Shown here: one piece after another, positions 57,305 through 64,000 of the stretch | How positions within the stretch are numbered: position 1 is the first letter of the stretch | Layout of the letters: every line of letters starts with the position of its first letter | From: Bacillus sp. FJAT-50079 | GTDB taxonomy: Bacteria > Bacillota > Bacilli > Bacillales > Bacillaceae_C | Length of the DNA: 64,000 nt | Assembly: GCF_018343515.1 (NCBI RefSeq) | Contig: NZ_JAGYPD010000001.1 | Span: 62,001 to 126,000, forward strand | Reading direction: 5' to 3' | Notes under the pieces: generated by a model | What the model saw: only the letters and a program-made list of their open reading frames with translations | What the model was told of the DNA's origin: nothing | Databases searched by the model: none | Program-made: the position numbers and the translations under genes

Positions 57305-57727
57305 TTATAGATCAAATTCATCCGTTTCATTTATTTTTAATAGTTCTTCATTAACATAGATAATTTGCTCTTTCGAATTAGTAATAATTTCTTTGATCTT
57401 TTCCGTAGTGATATCAGCCTCACTTAACATTAATATTTCTAATAATAATGGCAAGTTGAACCCGGTAATAATATTAACTTGTTCATTGGAAATATAACGT
57501 AACGACGTTTGATTCACACTCCCACCAAACACATCCGTAAGAATGATTAAATGGTCGTCATCGCTTATATTTTTTTCTAGAAAATCCTCGATTTTTTCAT
57601 TAAAAGGAATTTCGTCAACATAAGCATTGATAAAATATACATTCTCTTGCTTTCCTAATATGATTTCCGCTGATGAAACAATGCCTTCTGCCAACTTCCC
57701 GTGTGTAGCAATTAATACTTTTTTCAT
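57305..57727 (-). CDS. PTS mannose-family EIIA component
   Basis: Receives phosphate from HPr. The 140-residue protein begins KKVLIATHGKLAEGIVSSAE, with phospho-His at residue 9 in ATHGKLA; ILTDVFGGSVNQTS near residue 65 is the conserved dimer-loop. Separate gene 33 bp after the SIS-domain gene. Confidence 0.93.
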   Translation of the reverse strand: MKKVLIATHGKLAEGIVSSAEIILGKQENVYFINAYVDEIPFNEKIEDFLEKNISDDDHLIILTDVFGGSVNQTSLRYISNEQVNIITGFNLPLLLEILMLSEADITTEKIKEIITNSKEQIIYVNEELLKINETDEFDL

Positions 57728-57760
57728 AACTCAAAACCACCTTGACCTTATTGGTAAATG

Positions 57761-58825
57761 TTAAACAAATTTATTAATATATTTTGTAATTTGAGGGTAA
57801 ACCCCTTTCGTTAAATCACGCCCTTTGTCCGTAGACAATTGATAGGCCAATACTTGGAAAACTGTAATATATTCTAAACTACTAAAATACTTACTTCTAG
57901 GAGAAAAGCTTAGATCTACTTCTCTCGAAGTGCCTTCTCCGACCACCATACACTGTGAAATTTCAGTATTGATGAAATCTGAAATCCGTTCTATTTTATC
58001 TGAATCTTCATCTTTCCTGCTTAGTAGGAAATAACCCGTCATGCTATCAAACGCATTTTGCGGCCCATGAATTAATTCTTCTAGCTCAAAACTATTCGTA
58101 AATACAGGCAACATTTCCATAAATTTTATATCTGCTTCTTGAGATACTGCCCATAGATCATTCGTACCTGAAAAGATGAATTTGTTCTTTTGCATTAGTT
58201 GGAATTTATTTTGCTCATACCATTTAAGCGTAGTGTTTCTTATCCCTGGTAGATTATTCACCATATTCAAGTAATCTTCAATTAAAAATTGTTCCATCGA
58301 CTCAGTAATCCCGTCATATATTTTACCTATTGAGATAAAAATCCAATATAACGTCGCACATGTTGCAGAATATCCTAACGTTCTAAAAATATATTCTTCA
58401 TTTTCGGACCCCATCTCTAAGGGCAAATCGGAAAGTTTGGCAATTGGACTATCTAGACTTTCCGTAATAGAAATATTCAGGAATCCTTTAGCTTTCACTA
58501 TTTCTAATGCGTCATATACAAGTTTTGTTTTTCCACCTTGAGATATGAAGATATAAAGAGTCTCATCATTTAATAAAGAATGGTTATAATAGTTTACAAA
58601 TATATTAGGATATATAATTTCAACTGGGATTCCGGTAAATTCTTCAGCGAATGTCTTCGTTGTAAACGCAGCATTATACGAAGTTCCAGAAGCGATAAAA
58701 ACTATTTTCTTTACCTTAGAATCCGCTTTCAAGTAATCCAGTAAATTTTTTTCAATGACCACCTTATTATTTAATATTTTGTTTAATTGTACTGGAATCC
58801 GTTCTATGGTGTTTATCATATCCAT
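57761..58825 (-). CDS. SIS-domain sugar isomerase/deglycase (GfrF/FrlB-like)
   Basis: First gene of the PTS operon. The 354-residue protein has two SIS domains: the first with IVFIASGTSYNAAFTTKTF near residue 40 and FISQGGKTKLVYDALE near 95, the second with FIFSGTNDLWAVSQEADIKF near residue 215 and FELEELIHGPQNAFDS. It resembles GlmS C-terminal and fructoselysine/glucoselysine-6-phosphate deglycases; together with a mannose-type PTS, this matches the gfr gene set of enterobacteria. An aldose-ketose amino-sugar isomerase (AgaS-like) is the alternative. AGGTGAT precedes the ATG; a dyad operator candidate is 62 bp upstream. Confidence 0.85.
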   Translation of the reverse strand: MDMINTIERIPVQLNKILNNKVVIEKNLLDYLKADSKVKKIVFIASGTSYNAAFTTKTFAEEFTGIPVEIIYPNIFVNYYNHSLLNDETLYIFISQGGKTKLVYDALEIVKAKGFLNISITESLDSPIAKLSDLPLEMGSENEEYIFRTLGYSATCATLYWIFISIGKIYDGITESMEQFLIEDYLNMVNNLPGIRNTTLKWYEQNKFQLMQKNKFIFSGTNDLWAVSQEADIKFMEMLPVFTNSFELEELIHGPQNAFDSMTGYFLLSRKDEDSDKIERISDFINTEISQCMVVGEGTSREVDLSFSPRSKYFSSLEYITVFQVLAYQLSTDKGRDLTKGVYPQITKYINKFV

Positions 58826-58886
58826 ACAATCACCTCTTCTTGTAATAACTAAATGATATTATCATTATCCGATTCTATCCATACGC

Positions 58887-58914
58887 AATATTGCACCAAT
58901 ATTAGTGCAATATT
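58887..58914. promoter_or_regulatory. Perfect dyad in the divergent SIS/HAD intergenic region
   Basis: AATATTGCAC (58887-58896) and GTGCAATATT (58905-58914) form a perfect 10-bp inverted repeat with an 8-bp centre. TTGCAC-type -35 hexamers lie inside it on both strands, so it overlaps the divergent promoters. Likely operator, perhaps for the PRD regulator encoded at the end of the PTS operon. Confidence 0.65.
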
Positions 58915-59000
58915 ACATATATTTATACAAGGTAGTGACTTTGATATGATAGAGAAAAGCGTGATTAGATAGAGCAATGATATTTAGAGGGGGAAATACA

Positions 59001-59660
59001 GTGATAAAAGCAGTCATATTTGATTTCGATGGAACGATTATCGATACTGAAACACCATGGTTTGAAATATATCGAGAATTATTGAAGATGGATTATGATT
59101 TTGATTTGCCATTAGAGGCATTTGCAAGGGTGATCGGAACAACGAATGGCTCATTATTCGATTTGATCGACCAATCACTTACACATCCGATTGATCGCCA
59201 ACAATTCAAGGAAAAAGCTCGCTCACATTATTTAAAAATAAAAGACGATCTCCCCCTTAGAAACGGATTTCTAGACATATTAAACGGGATTAAAAATAGC
59301 GGCACAAAGCTCGCTCTAGCGAGTAGTTCTAATCGTGAATGGGTTGTTGGATTTCTTGACAAGCATAGGCTCATTGATGATTTTCCAATCATCTTTACAG
59401 CCGAAGATGTTGAAGAAGTAAAACCAAATCCCGCTCTTTACATTAAAACGTTAGAAGCGCTTGGGGTTGAACCAAATGAAGCAATTGCAGTGGAAGATTC
59501 AGCAAACGGATCGCTCGCAGCGATTAAAGCGGGCATCAACTGCCTGATTATTCCTAATGACATGACGAAAAATCTTACCTTCCACCAAAATACCAGGATG
59601 ATCGACTCCTATTTAGATTTTGACTTAGCACGATATTTGAAAAGGGAAACATGGAGTTGA
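59001..59660 (+). CDS. HAD-superfamily phosphatase/phosphoglucomutase-like (YhcW-like)
   Basis: Cytoplasmic HAD-IA hydrolase of about 219 residues. Motif I VIFDFDGTIIDTETPWF (nucleophile Asp near residue 8), motif II LALASSSNREW near residue 110, motif III and IV KPNPALYIKTLEALG and AVEDSANGSLAAIKAGI. A GTG start at 59001 is chosen because GAGGGGG lies eight bases upstream; the ATG 24 bases earlier has no ribosome site. Divergent from the PTS operon and sharing its dyad, so it may dephosphorylate or convert a sugar phosphate from that pathway. Beta-phosphoglucomutase is the near relative. Confidence 0.85.
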   Translation: MIKAVIFDFDGTIIDTETPWFEIYRELLKMDYDFDLPLEAFARVIGTTNGSLFDLIDQSLTHPIDRQQFKEKARSHYLKIKDDLPLRNGFLDILNGIKNSGTKLALASSSNREWVVGFLDKHRLIDDFPIIFTAEDVEEVKPNPALYIKTLEALGVEPNEAIAVEDSANGSLAAIKAGINCLIIPNDMTKNLTFHQNTRMIDSYLDFDLARYLKRETWS

Positions 59661-59701
59661 CTAACGTTAAAAAGACGTAACATGAGCGATTATTTCAGAA
59701 C

Positions 59702-59741
59702 AAATAGGTCAGTGGCAAATATGTTAGCCACTGACCTATTT
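59702..59741 (+). terminator. Terminator after the HAD gene
   Basis: AAATAGGTCAGTGGC and GCCACTGACCTATTT form a perfect 15-bp stem with a 10-base loop, then AGGCTTTT. A near copy of this hairpin is at 60361-60397. Confidence 0.85.
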
Positions 59742-59848
59742 AGGCTTTTCACGGGGAATTTACAATTTAGGGTTCATCAATTATTGAACCTACACTCTAC
59801 TTTTCTAATTCTTTCCTAGAGCTAGATGAGTTTAGTGTGCCAACCAAC

Positions 59849-59993
59849 CTTTTTGAAAGAGATGTGTCGCGCTCCTTCAACATTTCGCACACAATTTCGG
59901 TTTTACTACCGATTAACACGGTGTTACTACCGATTATGCCTCGATTACTATCGATTATTGTCTAAATACTACCGATTGTAAAATAACGTAAAT
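59849..59993. repeat. Dispersed repeat, copy B, with 4 x 21-bp core
   Basis: Homologous to 52004-52139. TTACTACCGATTA-type cores start at 59903, 59924, 59945 and 59966, exactly 21 bp apart. Upstream flank GAAAGAGATGTGTCGCGCTC and downstream GATTGTAAAATA are shared with copy A. The rest of 59742-60117 holds no gene that I can see. Confidence 0.85.
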
Positions 59994-60117
59994 TCACCAC
60001 CGGGATTTGATTGCTAAATCCAGGACACAAGTGGGTAAATCCCCTAATCTCAGATCACAATGAAAATCATCCAGCAGAGTGATCCTAAAGGTTTCCACAT
60101 CGAGTCAAACAGCTTCA

Positions 60118-60306
60118 TTATTTAACAGTGAATGAAAAAATAGCACCTTTTTTCGTAGTCGCCAGTGCACCAACCGCATTTGCGAACGTGACGATCTCCC
60201 TTATAGCAGAATTCACTAACGAAGATATATTTTCTACATCCATTTTTGCACCTCCTAAAAAGGCATCACCCGCACCGGTCGTATCAACGACCTTCACAGA
60301 AAAACT
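60118..60306 (-). pseudogene. PfkB-family sugar kinase relic (C-terminal piece)
   Basis: On the minus strand a 62-codon open segment reads SFSVKVVDTTGAGDAFLGGA, then a helix with FANAVGALATTKKGAI, and ends FTVK-stop. DTTGAGDAF is PfkB signature 2, containing the catalytic Asp of the GAGD motif, and NAVGALATTKKGAI is the usual C-terminal region. Everything upstream is missing: an in-frame stop precedes SFS and no start exists. Remnant of a fructokinase/ribokinase-type gene, perhaps once part of the adjacent sugar locus. Confidence 0.85.
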
Positions 60307-60360
60307 TCAATGGTTAGAAAAAATTAGTAACACCTAGAACAACCTTTTCATATCAAAAAC

Positions 60361-60397
60361 AAATAGGTCAGTGGCAATTAGTTAGCCACCGACCTAA
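60361..60397 (-). terminator. Terminator after the YesN-like regulator
   Basis: AGGTCGGTGGC pairs with GCCACTGACCT on the minus strand (one wobble), then ATTTGTTTTTG. It is almost the same hairpin as at 59702-59741. Confidence 0.8.
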
Positions 60398-60407
60398 CCT
60401 GTTTACA

Positions 60408-61181
60408 TTAGCGCCCGAAATCACTTGGCAGGAAATTCGTATATTTCTTAAAAACCTTAATAAAATACCGATAATTGCTATAACCTACATCAAGGGCAAT
60501 CATCGAAATTTTATCCTCGCCCCTTTCAATCAACTCAATTGCTTTTTGGATACGGTAGCGGTTTAAAAATTCATTGAACGTGTAGTTCGTACTCTCTTTA
60601 AATTTTTTGTTTAAATACGTTGTACTAACTCCCAGCTCTTCAACAAGGTCTTCAATGCTGATTTTTTCTTGATAGTTTTCTTGAATATAATCAATGATTG
60701 CATTTACATGCTTTGATTTGTCTCGATTTGAATTCCATACGAGCAAGTTTAAAACAGAATGATCATCAAGATTTTCTGCTTTATTTTGGATCGCTCTATA
60801 TTTCTTACGATGATTAATCGTTTCTTTTGCTTTTTCGATCGCAAGAAGCAATTCATCGTGAACGATGGGCTTAAGTAAATAATCGCATACCTCATATTTC
60901 AAAGCACTTTTTGCATATTGAAAATCATCATATCCAGAAAGGATAATTGAGCTGAATATATGTTTATCAACGCTTTCCTTCAGCATGTCTATGCCATTTT
61001 TTATCGGCATATTCACATCCAACAAGACGATATCCGGCTGTAATTGAATGATTTTCTCACAGCCCTCCGCTCCATTTACCGCTTCACCGACAATGACGCA
61101 ATTAATGCTTACCCAGTCAATCGAATAAATTAGACCTTTACGAATGACATCTTCATCTTCAACAATGAGAATTTTATACAC
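60408..61181 (-). CDS. AraC-type response regulator (YesN-like)
   Basis: Transcription factor of the two-component system with the kinase just upstream. Receiver domain at residues 1-120 (ILIVEDEDVIRKGL; phospho-acceptor Asp near residue 55 in IVLLDVNMPIKNGIDM), then an AraC-type double helix-turn-helix in the last 100 residues (ISIEDLVEELGVSTTYLNKKFKE and SMIALDVGYSNYRYFIKVFK). At 257 residues it is shorter than YesN because the linker is minimal. It likely controls the ABC transporter genes upstream. Confidence 0.92.
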   Translation of the reverse strand: MYKILIVEDEDVIRKGLIYSIDWVSINCVIVGEAVNGAEGCEKIIQLQPDIVLLDVNMPIKNGIDMLKESVDKHIFSSIILSGYDDFQYAKSALKYEVCDYLLKPIVHDELLLAIEKAKETINHRKKYRAIQNKAENLDDHSVLNLLVWNSNRDKSKHVNAIIDYIQENYQEKISIEDLVEELGVSTTYLNKKFKESTNYTFNEFLNRYRIQKAIELIERGEDKISMIALDVGYSNYRYFIKVFKKYTNFLPSDFGR

Positions 61182-61182
61182 T

Positions 61183-62877
61183 TTACTCCACTCCTTTATG
61201 AAATGGAATGATCAATTCTACCTTTGTTCCTTTGTTAATCACACTTTGAATCGATAGGCCAAAGCCTGGACCATATTGTAAAACAAGTCTGCGATGCGTA
61301 TTAATCAGACCAATACCGACTTGATCATCTTTATGTTCATACAGTCTTTTTTTGATGCTCTCTAACTGATTTTTTTCAATGCCTGGACCATCATCCATCA
61401 CGGCAATTAAAATATGACCTTCATACATTTCCGCTTGAATCGTAATTTTAAGATTCATTTTACTTTTATAGCCATATTTTATGGAGTTTTCTATGAGCGG
61501 CTGAATGAGTAATTTTGGGACGAATACCTCCCTTAGTTTGTCGGGAATATCGATTTCATATTCTAATCGGTCATTAAAACGATATTTATGAAGTGTTAAA
61601 TAGTCAATAATGTATTCCATATCTTTTTCAAGCGCAACCATCTGTGATTGCTCTTTTAAGCTATATCTTAATAATCTAGACAAGGAAAAAATAATTTCCT
61701 GCGCTTTATCAATGTTATGAAGCATCGTATAACGAATCGTTTCTAAAACATTAAATAAGAAATGAGGATTAAATTGACCTTGAAGAAGCTTGATCTCGTT
61801 AATCCTGCGAATATCAGATAGCTCCTTATTTTTCATCATTAACCGATTTAAATTATCCAACATGACATTGTATTGATTGGCTAAAATTTCAAACTCATCG
61901 CCTGTATGAATATCGACATAAGACTTCAAATCTCCTTTTTCTAAACGTGAAACAGCCGCCATTAACTTTTCAATCGATTCGACATTTTTACTAGACATTT
62001 TCTCCGCTAAATTTCTTATAAGGAAGTATAGCGATCCGCCGATAATAAGTAAAAAGCCGAAATAAATGAACCAAAATAAGCGATCGTTGTTTTCATTTTT
62101 CAATGTGTAAACTTTAAAGGAGTGATAAGCATTATTTATTTCTTTCATATAGTAATGAGCATCCTTTATTTTTACTGTCGACTTCGCTTCGTAGGTTGGA
62201 CGAAACTTATTCATCAAACCCCTTACAATTTCATGGGAAGTGATAAGAATATTATCATAATAATCGGTTACTACAACAATATCTACCTTCTCGCCAAAGA
62301 CGAGGTTTTGCAAATCTTCTTCATAAAGCATGTAAATCAAATAGCCTTTTATTTCATTCTCTTCAATGACGGCTTTCCCGATTGTAATCACCGCTGTTTT
62401 GCTGTGCGAAAGTTCTATTTTACCTACTTCCATATACATTTCTTCAGGATTTTTATTTATTTGAGGGACAATCCCATTAAGAATCGCTTTATTACGTTCA
62501 CTATCCGACTCCGTTGTAGAAGCTAAAAAAATATAGTTTTGATCAATCAAATAAAATGCACTTTTCACTTCTTGCTTGTTGTTAAATTGATAAAAATCCT
62601 CATATACTAAATGACTATGCCTGCGAGTATCCAAATAGTTCTTTAAAACTTCTGACTCCGACATCCTCATTGCTTCATCTATATATGTTTGATATACATG
62701 ACTAATTGCATCCTCGATTACGGTTGCCGCTTGATTAGAGTCATGAATGATTTTTATTTTAAAAATAAAAGCAGTAAAAACGCTAAAAATGATAATAACA
62801 AATAAAATAGGGATGACCGTATATTTAAGAAAAAGAGATTTTGTTGTTTCCTTAAAATTCCCCTTTTTCATATCCAC
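61183..62877 (-). CDS. Sensor histidine kinase, His_kinase/YesM type
   Basis: Membrane sensor, 564 residues: TM1 near 15-37, an extracytoplasmic domain of about 230 residues, TM2 near 270-290, HAMP (about 295-345), then the His_kinase motif LQGQFNPHFLFNVLETIRY with phospho-acceptor His near residue 375 and a HATPase_c domain with DDGPGIEKNQL and GIGLINTHRRL. This is the YesM/LytS-like subclass that usually pairs with AraC-type regulators to control solute uptake. Start is GTG with AGGGGTGA six bases upstream. One base separates it from the regulator gene. Confidence 0.92.
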   Translation of the reverse strand: MDMKKGNFKETTKSLFLKYTVIPILFVIIIFSVFTAFIFKIKIIHDSNQAATVIEDAISHVYQTYIDEAMRMSESEVLKNYLDTRRHSHLVYEDFYQFNNKQEVKSAFYLIDQNYIFLASTTESDSERNKAILNGIVPQINKNPEEMYMEVGKIELSHSKTAVITIGKAVIEENEIKGYLIYMLYEEDLQNLVFGEKVDIVVVTDYYDNILITSHEIVRGLMNKFRPTYEAKSTVKIKDAHYYMKEINNAYHSFKVYTLKNENNDRLFWFIYFGFLLIIGGSLYFLIRNLAEKMSSKNVESIEKLMAAVSRLEKGDLKSYVDIHTGDEFEILANQYNVMLDNLNRLMMKNKELSDIRRINEIKLLQGQFNPHFLFNVLETIRYTMLHNIDKAQEIIFSLSRLLRYSLKEQSQMVALEKDMEYIIDYLTLHKYRFNDRLEYEIDIPDKLREVFVPKLLIQPLIENSIKYGYKSKMNLKITIQAEMYEGHILIAVMDDGPGIEKNQLESIKKRLYEHKDDQVGIGLINTHRRLVLQYGPGFGLSIQSVINKGTKVELIIPFHKGVE

Positions 62878-62901
62878 ATATTGTCACCCCTATCGTATTT
62901 T

Positions 62902-64000
62902 TTAAATCGCGACTTCTTTTTTACCCGTTAGTTTAAAGAAAAGTAATAATGAAACAATCGTAATGAACATTAAAATGGTTGAAAGCGCCGCGGCTGTTCC
63001 ATAATTACCGCGAATGACTTCTGTATAAATGGCAATCGTCATTGTTTTCGTATGAGCTGTATAAAGAATAATCGATGTACTTAATTCACTAATAATGGTA
63101 ACCCAGCTTAATATCGCGCCAGATATAACCCCTGGCAGCATCATCGGCAATGTAATTCTAAAGAAGGTTTTCATATTAGAAGTACCTAAACTTGCTGCTG
63201 CTTCTTCTACACTTGGACTAATTTGATGAACGATCGCTGCACTCGATCGAATCGTATAAGGCAGCCTTCTAATCACAAAAGAAATGATAAGAATGGCGGC
63301 GGTACCGCTTAATAGAAGGGGCTTACTATTAAAGGCAAGCAATAGAGCTATCCCTAGAACAGATCCTGGAACAATATACGGGACCATAGAGATAACATCC
63401 AGTCCATTCGTCATTGTATTCCTTCTTCTCACTGTTACATAAGCGATTAATATCGCAATTAACACAACAAAAAATAAAGCGATAAACCCAAGCAGAAACG
63501 TATTAAAGATGGAATCTCCGCCACGTTCAAAAGCTAATTTAAAACTTTCCAGAGAGTAACCTTTAACAAACACGCGCCCTGATGTCTTTAAAAAAGCGGT
63601 ATAAATGACATACATTTGCGGAAGAATTGCAAATGCAAGAAATCCGTAAACATATAGATGGCCTAAAATGTTTTTCAAACCTTTTTCTTGTTTCTCTTTA
63701 ATCGGGTGCAAAGCGCTCATTGAAAATGCCTTTCGATTGGAGATGAATTTTTGAACAAGAAAAACAGCCAATGCTAAAATGATGACAATCACACTGATGG
63801 CAGCCGCAAAACCATCATCTCCACCCATTTCACTAATAAACTCATTGAAGATAAGTACAGGCATTGTTTTATAGCCTTCACCGATAAGCATTGGTGTTCC
63901 AAAATCAGCCAAGGCTCTCATAAATACGAGTAAGGCACCTGCTAAAAGGGTTGGAACGATGAGTGGAATGACCACCTTCACCATTTTTTTCAATCCTGTA
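62902..64000 (-). CDS. Iron(III)/FbpB-type ABC permease, N-terminus cut by window edge
   Basis: Membrane permease with two binding-protein-dependent transport units, as in the FbpB/AfuB family. About 366 codons are visible and the frame stays open to base 64000, so the N-terminal unit is partial. It begins in TGLKKMVKVVIPLIVPTLL, the EAA-like coupling region of the first unit; the second EAA motif is EEAAASLGTSNMKTFFRITLP near the C-terminal third. About seven hydrophobic segments follow. Relatives import Fe(III), phosphonates or phosphorylated sugars; the YesMN-type system next to it favours an organic solute over iron. It precedes the kinase by 24 bp in the same operon. Confidence 0.87.
   Translation of the reverse strand, partial: TGLKKMVKVVIPLIVPTLLAGALLVFMRALADFGTPMLIGEGYKTMPVLIFNEFISEMGGDDGFAAAISVIVIILALAVFLVQKFISNRKAFSMSALHPIKEKQEKGLKNILGHLYVYGFLAFAILPQMYVIYTAFLKTSGRVFVKGYSLESFKLAFERGGDSIFNTFLLGFIALFFVVLIAILIAYVTVRRRNTMTNGLDVISMVPYIVPGSVLGIALLLAFNSKPLLLSGTAAILIISFVIRRLPYTIRSSAAIVHQISPSVEEAAASLGTSNMKTFFRITLPMMLPGVISGAILSWVTIISELSTSIILYTAHTKTMTIAIYTEVIRGNYGTAAALSTILMFITIVSLLLFFKLTGKKEVAI

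Noticed and set aside
60128-60337. 69-codon plus-strand open frame
   Set aside because: It is antisense to the PfkB kinase relic, whose minus-strand frame carries the DTTGAGDAF motif.

Overview
The window reads as a low-GC, endospore-former-like Bacillaceae chromosome (Bacillus sensu lato). Support: a Bacillus-type 16S-23S-5S operon followed by 15 tRNA genes, strong GGAGG-type ribosome binding sites, an S-box (SAM-I) riboswitch, and gene modules familiar from Bacillus (YvfRSTU-like and LnrJKLMN-like efflux/two-component sets, NrnB, YitT, MscL, Sip-type signal peptidase). I cannot name the species.

Layout. 1-7.75 kb (minus): a CdaR-type regulator, a five-gene branched-chain/urea/amide-type ABC importer, an acetamidase/formamidase and a glycerate kinase that runs off the left edge. 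8.3-12.4 kb (plus): a SulP anion permease and an MMPL exporter. 12.5-22.5 kb (minus): a sulfur-scavenging locus. A promoter and SAM riboswitch lead into an LLM flavin monooxygenase and a DszC/SfnB-like flavoprotein; after a 1-kb scar holding an IS4-type transposase relic come a ribose/AI-2-type ABC importer (binding protein, ATPase, two permeases) and a second DszC-like protein. 22.5-26.5 kb: nitroreductase, pyrimidine-nucleoside phosphorylase, YceI-like protein, MscL, signal peptidase I, then a cluster of DnaA boxes. 26.6-37.9 kb: two ABC-2 efflux systems, each with a NarL-type two-component system. Their ATPase genes share an upstream dyad motif, and the second system is interrupted by fourteen 52-bp tandem repeats. 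38-40.3 kb: polysaccharide deacetylase, coiled-coil protein, small membrane-anchored protein. 40.4-47.4 kb (minus): rRNA/tRNA operon with tandem promoters. 47.6-53.1 kb: second deacetylase, NrnB, LysE-type exporter, beta-propeller lipoprotein, YitT protein. 53.2-58.8 kb (minus): mannose-family PTS with SIS deglycase-like enzyme and PRD regulator, divergent from an HAD phosphatase at 59.0 kb. 60.1-64 kb: PfkB kinase relic, then YesN/YesM-like two-component system behind a truncated iron-type ABC permease.

Most unusual signals: (1) two copies of a roughly 115-120 bp element in the tRNA cluster, each next to a duplicated 5-prime piece of the adjoining tRNA gene, sharing a stem with a compensatory base-pair change; (2) a 52-bp x 14 array with no length variation, plus smaller intergenic arrays of exactly 21 bp or about 20 bp period, all near whole numbers of DNA turns; (3) a shared dyad upstream of two efflux operons; (4) a non-oriC DnaA-box cluster between convergent genes; (5) a SAM-riboswitch-led organosulfur locus with an Lsr/Rbs-type importer. 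All functional statements come from reading sequence by eye; no database search was run.
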